NCBI GenBank assembly: GCA_007258455.2
Contig: VDFB02252616.1
Span: 117,754,128-117,818,127, forward strand
DNA from: Sequoia sempervirens
Taxonomy: Eukaryota > Streptophyta > Pinopsida > Cupressales > Cupressaceae
Length of the DNA: 64,000 nt
Direction: 5' to 3'
Within the stretch, counting starts at the first letter, position 1; each line of letters starts with the position of its first letter. A program made the translations under genes and the position numbers. This document shows, one piece after another, positions 34,467-45,611 of the stretch. The notes below the pieces were generated by a model. It made no database searches. It was not told the DNA's origin and saw nothing but the letters and a program-made list of their open reading frames with translations.

Positions 34467-34982
34467 TGTTGAATGCAAAAGACAACTAAGAGGGGGTGAA
34501 TCAGTTGTTCATTAAAACATCAAACCCTCATTAACATTCATATCATATTAAGCTTTTTAGCATTTAATATGTTAAACTGATTTAGCATGAAAGAAAATAA
34601 CATAAATAGCAACGCATCAATGTTCATCATACACATAAGAAGACCAAATTTACATGGAAAACCCAAGATGGGAAAAAAATGGTGAGGATTAGCTCACTAT
34701 ATAAAGTAATTATAAAATCAAATACAATAGGCTCACTACCATAGGAATTACTACCTAAAAGAGAGAAGGGATCACTTCCAAAGGCTCACTATTGGATTAG
34801 AAAGAATAAGATAGAATATTGTTACAATAAGAAATCTATCTCAGAGCAAAATAAAATATTCATCACTGCATCACCAAATCATTTGCAACCTCTCTAAAGA
34901 ATGTAGACACCTTCTCCTCACTGCTTCCAGTAGTCTTAGGCATTTAAGCTCATACTGCACTTTTCTTTTCGCACTTCACATC
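34467..34982 (-). repeat. 5' LTR (U5/R part) of the minus-strand copia
   Basis: The terminus TG at 34467 (CA on the minus strand) next to the primer site is clear. The outer end was not found; the Mutator-like element at 34983-35950 may have split this LTR, with the rest beyond 35950. Confidence 0.6.
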
Positions 34983-35950
34983 GGGTGCTGTCATAATAGT
35001 GGTTTACAATTCCTGAGAGGAACGAATTTTAGCTAAAATCACATATTTTTAGAAAATATAATAATTTAATCCTTAAAAAGTTTCATTTTAAGGATTCCAA
35101 TTGAAGAGGGTTTGATCAAATCACCTTAGATCAAACCCCCTTGGATAGAACCTCGCTAGTTTTAAACCATACCTATAAATGCGTCTCCTTTACACCTATC
35201 AAAATGCTGATAAAAAATCACTTTTGATTTAGATTTTGGGGGATCAAATGAATTCATTTAAAATTTATTTCAAATGATTATGGTATTTATCAATCTATCC
35301 AATGAATATAATTTTGATATGTTTTGGTTTTGTTATGTATTTGTTTTTTAAGTTTTATTAAACATATGTTTTCATCGAAAATGAATTTATTTGTTCTTCA
35401 CATGTGGAAAAATAGAAGATTATCAAAAAAAATTGAAAAATATGAGTGCACCAGATATTGAAGTCCTTGATCCAACAAAAATAAATAAATTAAATTTTGA
35501 CATATACAAAAAAGTTAGCGTTATATCGCGTGTCTGAATTGTAATTAGTTTGACTTTGAAACTTGATTAAGGAAAACATATTCAATAAAAAATATCTAAC
35601 CAAGTGGAAGCACTAGATATCGAGTTACAAATCTAAATTTGAAAGAATTAGAATTTTATCCTTCATGGAAAAAATTTATGTGTTATCTGTCGTCACTTTT
35701 TAAAAATGTTGTTTTGAAAAAAATCTATTTTCGTGGGAGATGGAAAAAGAAGTGCAATTTGATTCCAAAAATTTTGAAAAAAATATTTTAGAATCTACAG
35801 ACAAAATTTGATGAGACTCTAGTTTGCACCATCTTCAAATTCCTCACAGTTTAGCCGCTATAGGTGCCCGAACGTGAAGATTTAGTTAAAAATAATAATT
35901 TCATTGTCCTGTTTGGCCAAAAATTGTAAACCACTATTATGGGATCACCC
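34983..35950. mobile_element. non-autonomous Mutator-like inverted-repeat element, family 1, copy A
   Basis: Ends share the inverted repeat GGGTG....CAYAATAGTGGTTTACAATT (left from 34983; right ends 35950). Flanks carry CATC on both sides (34979-34982, 35951-35954). About 650 bp of its right half matches 54940-55620 in reverse orientation. The left part is unrelated to the other copy. No transposase frame, so it would need enzyme in trans. The Mutator-like call comes from the 9-bp duplication of copy B. Confidence 0.75.
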
Positions 35951-37140
35951 CATCTCAACACTTTGCATCATAACTTACTCACACCAATACTCCATCAATT
36001 CATCACTCATATATACCATCCATAACCTTGAAAATAATTTACAAGGTCAGCTATGCACCTCAAATGTGTAAATTCAAATTAGGCCAACACCTAAACATTC
36101 CTGCAGTGAAGAGGAATGAAGGCAAGCCACATCATACCTTAGGTTGAACATAAATTCATACATATACACCATGCCACACTTCCACAAACACCAAAGCACA
36201 TCCACAATTAGTGCAAACACCCAAGTTTAGTCGAACATGTGTTAACACCATTAAACTTTTAAGTACACACTTCCTTTGATCCAAAGATGACTTGTGGATC
36301 ACACTCAACTATTGAAGACAATCTGGAATATTTTATCAACACCCTAAAATCCAACAAATCCTTTGCAACAAATTTCACCTAGAAGATATATTTATTTTGT
36401 ACATCGAGTTAACCTTTTTCATACGGTAGCTCATAAAAATCCAACCTTGCAGAGCACCAGAACACAAAAAATTCAAAGTGAAGATAGATATAATCAATAT
36501 AAGCATATCTCTAGATTTGCAATACCACATGCCACAATGTAGAGAAATGCAGAGCAAAACCATTTCTCCTGGACAACACTACTTCACAATTCACATATTG
36601 GTGAACACAACTTCTTTTTAACGATCTAGAACATGAAACTTTGGATATAACACCTTTGAGCACCTCTAACCAACATATCTAAACCACACAAGTATATCTT
36701 CAATTTATAAGGAATGTGGAGAAAAACACTGAAGGGAGCATTTGGTGGTGGAGGAGGATTGGGCTACACAGGGTTTTCATTTGGAACAAGGTTGGGATTC
36801 TTAGCCATAAGAAAACCTATTTGATGTTAAAAAAATTTAAAATTAACATTTTTTTTAATAAAAACTTATATGCATATTGAAAACCCTATTTTTGCACTAG
36901 AATTCTTCAAAAATAATGCAAAAATTAAAAATTTGAAGAAAGAAAATTAAAATCCAAAATATCGGTGATTGGAGGGTGATTTTGGGAGTTGAATAAAGTT
37001 GGAAATGGATATCTGTGAATTTTTCTCGCTCAACTTCATGCAACAGGAAACAGGGCAAGGAAAAATGATTCTCAACCTCCCTTTTTTTAACACAGAGGAA
37101 ACAGATATTTTTTTCAAAACGAATATCCTTTGAAATGGAT
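35951..37140. other. no gene seen; may include the rest of a copia LTR
   Basis: AT-rich and unrecognised. A glycine-rich frame near 36735-36825 (AFGGGGGLGYTGFSFGTRLG) was noted but has no start, context or family match. Confidence 0.4.
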
Positions 37141-37645
37141 ATTTGTTTCCTTTTACATAATTTTTTAAAAACATGGTTGGGTCTATCTCGTCCCTTATAA
37201 CTAAGGGACGACACAAACCTACGAATTATATATAAACTATAATATATAGTTATAATATAATATAATATAATAATATATATTATATATTATATAATATTCT
37301 AATATTACTTATTAATTCTATAATATAATATATGTTATATTAATAATAAGTATATAATATAATATATGTTGTATATTATATATATTATATATTATTATAA
37401 TATATTATAATAATATTATACATATTAATATATAATAATATAATACTATAATACATATTAATAATTATTTTTATATAAAGTGGAAATGACTATTGGTGCT
37501 ATTTTTAGAACATAGGAAATAGATATATGTTTCCTTTTACATGATTTTTTTAAAAATGGTTGGGTTCGACCCATCCCTTATAACTAAGGGACAACACAGA
37601 CCTACAAACTATATATAAACTATAATATATATTTATAATATATAT
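37141..37645. repeat. direct duplication with hairpin and (TA)n tracts
   Basis: About 120 bp beginning ATTTGTTTCCTTTTACAT at 37141 recurs from about 37525. Each copy contains the hairpin TCCCTTA-TAAC-TAAGGGA (37190-37209 and 37574-37591) and leads into TA-rich low-complexity DNA (37225-37470 and 37610-37799). Confidence 0.8.
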
Positions 37646-37799
37646 ATTATATTATAATATAATATATTATATTATATTATAATATATTATATTATATTAT
37701 AATATAATATATTATATTATATTATAATATAATATATTATATTATAATATAATATATATTGTAATATAATATATATATTATAATATATAATGATAATAT
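37610..37799. repeat. (TA)n-rich low-complexity tract
   Basis: Almost pure A/T with TATAATATAT-type repeats. Similar tracts lie at 37225-37470, 39516-39596 and 40640-40935, flanking both retrosequences in this area. Confidence 0.9.
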
Positions 37800-39327
37800 G
37801 ATAAAAAATCTTAGGTCGCTCGCCATGCTTCGCTCTACTCCTATCGCATCATCATCGTTCCATAGCCACGGTGCCATGGGTTCCTATGCTTTGCATGGGG
37901 GTTTTTCGGATGGAAACATACCAGTGTTGAATGCCATTCCCGACAACATCCCTCCTTCTTTCAATGGCAAGCGTAAATTTGCAGAAGTTGTGTGGGGTAG
38001 GGTTAGGGAAAGCAATGCGAAATGACTTTCTCCCTGCTTAGGGATTTCCCATCGGGACTTGCACCAGAAGGTTGGGAATGCGGTGTTGGGGTGGAAGGAT
38101 TCTCCCCATTCGGCACCACCAAAAGCCTTTGATGGGAGTGCTTCCTTTATGCATAGTGGATCTGCGATTAGGGTTTCTCATGTGACTTAACTCCTGAGAT
38201 TCAAGTGGACGGACTACTCAAAGATAGGGAAGATTTTCTACAAAAAAATGCTTTGATTTGTAGATTCATAAAGGTATGGCTGAAATTGCACAATTTTCAC
38301 TCCTAGATTTCTTAAAATTGGAAGAATTCTATGGAGAACGAAATTTGTTTGTTTCCCTACGCTAGAGGGTTTTTTATCATTGAATTTGAATGAATTACTG
38401 ACAAAGAATGGGTGCTAAATAATGGTCCATGGATATTTCAAGGTGATTTTCTGTGCACGAAACCTTGGTACCCATCATTTGATCCGCAAACTGAAAATTT
38501 TTCCACTGCCTTTTCTTGGGTGCAACTGCCTTATATTCTAATTTAATTTTTGGAATTTGATTGCTTGCAATCCATCGACAAAGGGATAGGAAAATTCCTT
38601 TGTAGTTCAAAAGAAACATTGAAATATCAAAGCTTCGCCTATGCGTATCTATGCATAAATGGACCTGTCCAATGGTCTTCCAGTGAAGATTGCAATGAAG
38701 GTTGGTGAGCACTATTGGATGCGGCTTGTAGATTATGAAAGAATAGACTTTCAATGTAGAAAATTATTCTTAATTGACCACTCTATTCCCCAATGTCAGA
38801 AGGAATGCACCCATAAGAGAGATTCTGGAGGAAGGCCTACTTGGTGGATTGGGGTAGAATCATAACACTATGTTATTATATCATGCTCTCAAGATGAGTT
38901 AAAACTCCAAGATCCTATAGTAACATAGTCAAGCACACAAAATTCTCCACCTGATAGCTCTCCAGGCCAGCCAATTGGTTCTCAGATATCTGGTTCAACT
39001 GGGGAAGTCTTTGATGCTTTGATAGTCACATCTTCAAACATCAATATTTCCCAAGACCCATGGGCATCTTCATTGGCATCACTTCCCGAAGTAAGATCTT
39101 CTGACTATTCTCCTTCGTAGCTAGAGCAAGTGTGGACAGAAGTAAAAAGGAAGAAACGGGCTCAATCAAAACCCAAGCACCAAATGGCTTCAAGATCAGC
39201 ATCAAAAGAGCTAAAGTTGGAAGGGAAAAGCAGTTCGAAGGTGGCAGGAAGAATGGATGAGACAAAAGGAGACTTGGGGAGAATTTCAGGGATGAGGTCC
39301 CCCGATTGTGACCTCACTAGTTCATAG
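37798..39327 (+). pseudogene. LINE-ORF1-type DUF4283 / zinc-knuckle protein, broken
   Basis: The start region ends PSFNGKRKFAEVVWGRV (37798-38025). After a frame break, 38370-38640 reads WVLNNGPWIFQGDFLCTKPW and FDPQTENFSTAFSWVQLPY, the DUF4283 core typical of the nucleic-acid-binding ORF1 of plant L1-type LINEs. Then 38659-38865 reads RLVDYERIDFQCRKLF and HSIPQC, a CCHC knuckle whose second Cys is Leu, ending PTWWIGVES. The tail has VWTEVKRKKRAQSK. No endonuclease or RT follows, so it is a partial LINE or an ORF1-only retrocopy. The 3' end runs to A-rich TCAAAAAAATA at about 39515. Confidence 0.75.
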
Positions 39328-39596
39328 CTCCAATCAAAAGCATTTATAGGGTCTGCAATGGGTACAAATGGGATATAGTCAGAATAATCCATAGGCAAGG
39401 GTAAATTTGGTTTGGTGTTTCCTTTTTGTGCTCCCCAATATTGGGTTGAAGCAGTCAAAAATTTCATTTTTGTTCACTTTATGGGCGTTGCCCTACAAGT
39501 AGTGAATTATCGATCAAAAAAATATATAATAGCTATATTATATTATATTAGATATTAATTATATATAATGATATAATATATTAATATTATATTTTT

Positions 39597-39602
39597 TTTA
39601 TT
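39597..39602 (-). terminator. polyadenylation signal AATAAA
   Basis: AATAAAAAAAA on the minus strand, about 150 bases beyond the stop of the 39751-40575 ORF, at the border with TA-rich DNA. It looks like the A-tail of a retrocopied transcript. Confidence 0.5.
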
Positions 39603-39750
39603 AGGTAAGCAACATTTATAGGGTGTTGTACTCTTCACAAGAAGCCACGAGGGCCAATAAAGTTCAAGACCAAAATCATCAAAAATTAAGCCAAAAAGCA
39701 AACAAAACAAACCAACAGTAGATGGACGTGAACCATGGACCAACAAAAAA

Positions 39751-40575
39751 CTAAACGACATCTTCCCAATTCTTAGATAGTAGATGAACAACATCATCTC
39801 CGACCCATTCCCAATAGTCTTCATCCTTCTTCATGTCCATTTCATCCTTCACAATGACCGACAGGGTACTGGTAACACAATGGACCATTTTAACCATGAA
39901 ATGAGTCAAACCACATAATTTTTTGTCCAATTTATCCAATCTCTCCTTCAGAACATAGAGCTCCTCCCCACCAACTGCAATCTTGTTGGTATCATCATGC
40001 TCAACATCCAGCAGGTCTGAAGACTGAGAGATCAAAACCTCCTTATGAACTTTTCCCACAACAAGAATGGAGCTGGGTCCTCTAGCTTGCTCCTCTTTCT
40101 CACCTTTAGACACCTCTTCATCCCTGCTATCTTTGTTGTCTGACCACTCCTCTTTTGTATCCAAATCTTGAACCTACACTTTTTTTCTATTTTTGGCCAG
40201 CCTACCAAAGCACCAAATAATGGCATTTTTAGCGGTAGTGAACTTTAGCTCACAAAGGCTAGTCGACGCACTAGTCAGGGTTGCACCCACATTCCCCTTA
40301 ATTTTTTTAGTATTGGGTTTGGGTTTATGTGTTTCAACAAGGACCGGGTTGTTTTTCTTGATAGGGCATTTGGACTCAGCCAAAGACAAATTGGTCACAG
40401 TGGGGGGCTCAATCTCTTCAATATGGACAACCGAAATGGGTTTAGGTGGACATAAGGAAAGATGAAAGTGGTAGAGCCTCAAAATGAGGCCCTAGTGGAG
40501 CGGAAGGGGAGGAGGGTCATTAGGATTTAGACCAACAGCCTCAATACATTTTTCCACATAACTTTTCAAGTCCAT
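39751..40575 (-). pseudogene. unidentified ORF with two in-frame TAG codons, retrocopy-like
   Basis: From an ATG at 40575 (MDLKSYVEKCIEAVGLNPND) one frame runs about 274 codons to a stop at 39751-39753, broken only by TAG after PLPLH and after NRKKV. It is Lys/Glu-rich, with SDNKDSRDEEVSKGEKEEQ and a helical end LYVLKERLDKLDKKL. No domain recognised. It is followed by an AATAAA tail and flanked by TAATATTATAT on both sides (about 39581-39591 and 40630-40640), fitting LINE-mediated insertion into (TA)n, although such AT strings could match by chance. Confidence 0.55.
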
Positions 40576-40614
40576 AAGAAGAAGAAAAGGAAAACTTAAC
40601 AAAACTTTATGAGA

Positions 40615-40935
40615 GAGGTGGTTCAAATATAATATTATATGTTATATGTTATATATTAATAATAATATAATAATATATATTATCTATGACGGAGGTGGTT
40701 CAAATATAATATTATATGTTAAATATTAATAATAATATAACATATTATATATTAATTATATAATATATAAATCATATATTTTATCTATGTTGTATAAAAA
40801 ATACTTTATATATTATATTATATTAATATATAATATAAAATTTTAATATATGAATATTATAATATATATTATCTATTATTATCATATATTTTAATAATAT
40901 TATATATAGATTAATATATAATAATATAGTATCTA
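40615..40935. repeat. TA-rich DNA with a 77-bp tandem duplication
   Basis: GAGGTGGTTCAAATATAATA starts at 40615 and again at 40692. The rest is A/T low complexity to about 40935. No gene. Confidence 0.8.
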
Positions 40936-41141
40936 TCAATACTTTCTTTATATGATTTCAACTAAATGAGTATCCATTTTGTAACAAATATCTGTTTTTA
41001 ATGGACATCCATTTCTAATAGATATCAGTTTCATTTTGGTTCTTACCATGGCAACATGTACTTTTTACCCAACCCTAGTAAAATTCAAAGTAGAATTTTG
41101 CACTTTTTGGTAAATAAAAATGTCTTTTTTGTCATATTGCC

Positions 41142-41395
41142 ACTTTTTGGACCCCCATGATCCTACACAAGCCCATCTAAGAAAGATGAAGCTCTTGTTA
41201 TGCACACCATATTGGAAATTGGAGAAGAGGTTGAAAAGGAATAGTCTTTGTAAAGAAGAAGGGCCACAACTTTTTGGACCCCCACGATCCTACACAAGCC
41301 CATTTAAGAAAGACGAAGCCCTTGTTATGCACACCATATTGGAAACTAGAGAAGAGGTTGAAGAGGAATAATCTTTGTAAGGAGGCAGCTCAAGG
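41142..41395. repeat. 127-bp tandem duplication
   Basis: ACTTTTTGGACCCCCA starts at 41142 and 41269, and similarity runs the full unit (…CACCATATTGGAAA…GAAGAGGTTGAA…). Its first bases (CACTTTTTGG.CCC..ATGATCCT) resemble the terminal region of the inverted-repeat family at 53058 and 57178. Overlapping short frames exist but the period is not divisible by three. Confidence 0.8.
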
Positions 41396-42109
41396 GCTAC
41401 CTTCTCCTCTTGTCCAAATATCAATTCTTTCACCTCCTTCTACTCCTCCATTGATGTGGGTTCCTCTTTCCCCAAAATCCAACATTATAAGTATATAATT
41501 AGATGGAGAAGAACATAAAGTTAATGATGAAAAAAGAATTTATGAAGTGTCACAAGATGTACCACTATCAAAATAAATTAAAATACTTGCAATAACTAAG
41601 GATGAAGGTACAATTTAAGACATTGCATCAACTTCTAAGGAGGAATATCACACTCCAACCTAGTTGGTGAATTTTTCACCTACTTCCTCCCTAGGATCAA
41701 CTTCCATAGGGATCTCACATCCTCCTTGAAGTCTACCTCAATACAATTATCCAATGTAGTATAGTTGAAAATTTAGGTAGGATTTCAAGATTGCTAGTGT
41801 TTTGAGCTCCACTATCAAGAAGAGACAAAATAACTATAAAATTTTTTTAGAGGACTTCTCTAGGATGGTTAGAATGTTCTAGGATCAAAAAATTAGAAGA
41901 GTGCTAGAAAATTTTCCATTATTAGTATGGATGCTCAAGGACCTAGAATTGTACAAGTTGTAACTCATGTGATGGACAACAATGAAGCACACATGCAACT
42001 AGGAGATTACCAAGTGAAAACCTTCAACCTAGGCCAACAAAAATGAGAGGTATAGAGGTAATCTATTTATAATTTAGTATTTTCCATCTTACATGCTACA
42101 AGGACAAAT

Positions 42110-42910
42110 ATGAGAAAACTAAAGAAGAACTTAAAGATTAGGTTGATGATTTCATTACTTATATCAACTATCTTGTGCGCCCAATGGATTCTAATGCACT
42201 ATCTTACATTATTTGAAAGGCCTTAGAAAAATCTAATAAAAAATAAGACATTGGAGTAATGGTGAGTGTCACCACAACTTGAAGGGATTCAGTAGAAGAA
42301 CAAGGAAGTAGGTTGATTTGAGAGGCCATCTAGTGATACCATAAAGTGAATAATGAAGCCAATACAATGGTTGAGTTAAAGGGGTATCTTAATGAAGATC
42401 TCATTCTAATGGGTATAACATGCCTCAACTTTTTAAAATGGCTAGTATTCTAACTATAGATCTATAAAGAAAACATATAGTTACTAGATGGTAATACATA
42501 AATATATATGGAGTGGATCAAGGCCAACAAATGAAGGATTAAGGTGCTAGAGTATTGCAACAACAAAAAAATGTGAGGAAGGAGTATGCTAGTATAGTCT
42601 TGGTGGAAATTTAGAACTTCATTTAATCCCTTCTTTACATATTTAGGGAGCACCCTTGTAAAGATCTTCCTACTATTACTATCATCAAGGTGTTTACAAA
42701 CATGATAAGGAAAAATCCTGATAATAGACTTATTCATGAGTTAATGAGAATAAATGGGAACCTTAATGTCTTTTATACTATATTTTTAGAAATGAAGCAT
42801 AATGTGGAGAGAATAAAGAAGACAATCTTGTCAAATAAGTTAAGAGAGTAATATACCATTTTCTACAAATTCAAATATATTTTGGAAGTATTGAAGAACA
42901 TTAAAGTATA
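42110..42910 (+). pseudogene. unrecognised coding-like debris, possibly gag
   Basis: A frame near 42110-42420 reads TKEELKD, VDDFITYINYLVRPMDSNAL, KALEKSNKK, VMVSVTTT, RDSVEEQGSRLI, separated by TAG/TGA/TAA stops. A second frame near 42644-42910 reads IIKVFTNMIRKNPDNRLIHE and MKHNVERIKKTILSNKLRE. Both look like decayed protein, but no family was recognised. They lie upstream of a gypsy LTR end at 43484. Confidence 0.35.
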
Positions 42911-43484
42911 GTTCCCAAGCTTATAAGAAGCACCAAGGTGACCATGTTGATAGTAAAAAAATAAGGGATGGAACTCATTTCTTCCTTCTCTCCTTCATTC
43001 ACATTATTTCAATAATGTAATAAAGTACTCCTTAATGGGATGTGTTCAATTATAATTCTTTTTTTAAACTCACTTAAGAAAATATGTAATTCAATTTTTG
43101 GGTATAATTTTTGAAAATAAATGTAAATTATAAATTTTGGGCCCAAGGATAAATTTAGGATCTAAGGAAACTTGCTCTTGTAGGTGTATGTTTAGGTGCT
43201 TAGTTTGGGTATTTAAGTATTTTTTTAAATTATTGTAAAGGTTTGTTGGAGCTTTTTGTGAGAAGCTAAAGACTCAAATTTTTAGTGCAAAGAATATTTC
43301 TAGACATTGTAATTCAATCAATATCAGTCTCCCCCAAGAAAGAATTAAAACCTTGATCCACCATTTTGGCACTTTCATTGAGGTTAGTAGCCAAGTGGTT
43401 TTTTGTGATCATTTTTGGTTCCTTCCCAATGTGATGTAGGAGAAAATGTGATTTATACACTAGATCCCTTTTTCCCACACCACA
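42911..43484 (+). repeat. 3' part of an LTR of a third gypsy element
   Basis: Ends at CA 43483-43484, followed by TTT and the primer site TGGTGAACCTG. The LTR start was not found. Confidence 0.45.
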
Positions 43485-43487
43485 TTT

Positions 43488-43498
43488 TGGTGAACCTG
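43488..43498 (+). other. primer binding site (TGGTGAACCTG)
   Basis: Third occurrence of the same CA-TTT-TGGTGAACCTG arrangement. Confidence 0.75.
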
Positions 43499-44383
43499 AC
43501 ATTTGTTACATTTGTCAATCTTTTGAAATCTTAAATTTGTCACTTTTAAATACAAGTGCAATCTTATGTTGTTTGAATTTTTCATTTATGAATGCATATT
43601 TTAGTGAAAATCATTGAAAATTTGTATACTATTTTCATTTCAAAAGATAAAAAGGTGTTACTTTTCAAATTTTTCAAGATAGATTTTATCAATCACTGCA
43701 TTTTTAAATCTGAAAAATGTCTATTGAACATATTGCATTACGTTAAATAATATAATTTTATATTTAGGTTTTGTGCATTTCTAAAAATCTGTTCACATCA
43801 AGACTTGAAACTCTACAAATTTAGCTCTTCAAACACTATAGTCCAATTCTAGATTTCTAAATCATTAAAATTCAATTCCTCTAGTCTAGGGCCCCACAAC
43901 CCTTTTCCAGACTATTTTGAACCAGATTTTTGTGTTAGTAGTCTCTCTAATTCTTCTATCCAAATCTATTCCCAGTTCCTATTGCATTTTTTTGTCAGTC
44001 ATATTTATTTTAAAATATTTGAGTGATTTGGAAAAAAATTCTTCTTTGAAGTCCTCGATTGATTTTTCATTTTTTCCTTTGGTAATTTTTCTCCAACAAA
44101 TGATGAAGCCCATGTATCCTTCTCTCTGAATGCATTTCCTCTTAGCGATGATATCTTGGTGCAAGAGGAAGAGATCATTGATAGCTTTCTAAACAATACA
44201 CCACCTACCTTTCAGTCAAACATTCCTCTTAACATCATAAGAACTATGCATGAATAATCCATATACCATCCTTCATTCTTACATACTCACCCTCACAAAG
44301 AATCCATAAGACATATCATACCATCAATCGATGTTCTCTTTAATCCTCTTACAAAGGGATTGTTATAATTCATCCCTCATCCA

Positions 44384-44900
44384 TTGCATCTACACAAGAA
44401 TAAGTCTCTTTCCAATACTAATAATGACACTCCCTTACCTCATGCAAATGAAGCTAGTAATATACCTATGTATAATTTAGAAAAATATTATGATCAAGGA
44501 TTTAAGATCCTTTCTAAAAAATGCTTGGATACAAACAAGAAGCATAAAATTCAAACACTCTTAGAACATGCATCACATTCCACTGCAACAAGAATTGGTT
44601 GTCAAAATCCTCCACCTTTTCATATGTCATCCATTCAAGCATCTACCCCACCACCACCCAATTGTTCAATTGGAGATGGTATCCTTCACACTATGTATCC
44701 CTTATCTGAGATAGAATGTCCATTGTGCACACTTTTGAAAATGAAATTGATCACTCTTCCACCTCCTTGTGAGAAAAAACCAACAAGAAAAAAATAGAAT
44801 ATATCCTTTTTTTCATATCATCAAATGTTTGGAAATTCTACTAATGAGTGTCGCACCTTAAAGGTAAAATTATGACAGTTGATTGAAATATATGAAATTT
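44384..44900 (+). pseudogene. gag C-terminal region of third gypsy element
   Basis: The open piece (137 codons to 44797) reads MHLHKNKSLSNTNNDTPLPH and later YDQGFKILSKKCLDTNKKHK. In another frame just after, YHQMFGNSTNECRTLKVKL followed by a stop and QLIE matches the YH...GHST..C..LK..I..LI pattern near the end of plant gypsy gag, with Asn for His. No protease or RT follows, so pol is deleted or lost. Confidence 0.5.
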
Positions 44901-45597
44901 ATATAGACCAATATAGGATATTAAATTTACTATGGCATTTTTCTTTGCTATGTGGCATTGGTAGCATCATGTAATGCTCATTTCCATGCATGGGGGCGTA
45001 AAATATTTTTTGCAACCATATTTCATCAATAAGGAGAAACAAAGGGATATTTTAAAATGGTTATCCTTGTTCATATGCTTGGTGGCCAAGGATAGCTAGC
45101 CTTGTGAGATGTGTATTATGTCTAAAGGATCCCATCTTCATCCATCATCTCCTTAAAATGGTTGTGTAGTGAGTAGAATAACATTTTAGGGGGGGCATAT
45201 TCTCCCATTTATTGTAGCATCTACTAAGGATTCATCCATGGTAGCCTGTTTAGTGGTAGTGGTAGAGGTTTCCAATTCTTTGCAAAATTCTGAGCAGGTT
45301 TTTGTTTGGTCATGAAATTTTACCTTTGTGTCAAGGGGTGTGGGTTAGGGTATTTTGTCTAGAACCCCTCACTTTACAGATTCTTATTATAAACCCTTAG
45401 GTGTTCTAATTCTATGTTGACTTACTATAGCCAGTCGTTGGTCACTTGAGTTACCACTTAAGCCATTCATGGCATATTATCACTAGTCCCTTTTGTCTAG
45501 GTCTGTCAATCACCTCATGCTTTCTATTGATTTAAGTTTTTCCTAAATCGAAATAAAATATTTTATTTCAAAAGACTTAAGTCCTAAGCCTTTAATC
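44901..45597. other. no gene seen
   Basis: Mixed-composition sequence with stops in all frames and no recognised motif. Confidence 0.4.
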
Positions 45598-45611
45598 TTG
45601 AGGGTTCGAAT

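Larger units (their letters stand above)
31393..34990 (-). mobile_element. Ty1/copia element remnant, minus strand, 3' half missing
   Basis: From high to low coordinates it carries an LTR (from 34990 or beyond down to 34467), a primer site, gag, protease, integrase and part of RT, stopping near 31393. RNase H, purine tract and 3' LTR are absent. The LTR end motif (ACAACTGATTCACCCCC... TTAGTTGT) and gag resemble those of the plus-strand copia at 58012-64000, so both belong to related families. Confidence 0.85.

Noticed and set aside
36735..36825. glycine-rich frame AFGGGGGLGYTGFSFGTRLG
   Set aside because: Short, no start or splice context and no recognised family; could be simple-sequence translation.
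37225..37799. TA-rich tracts considered as replication origin or matrix-attachment site
   Set aside because: Low complexity alone is not evidence; these are better read as microsatellite expansion.
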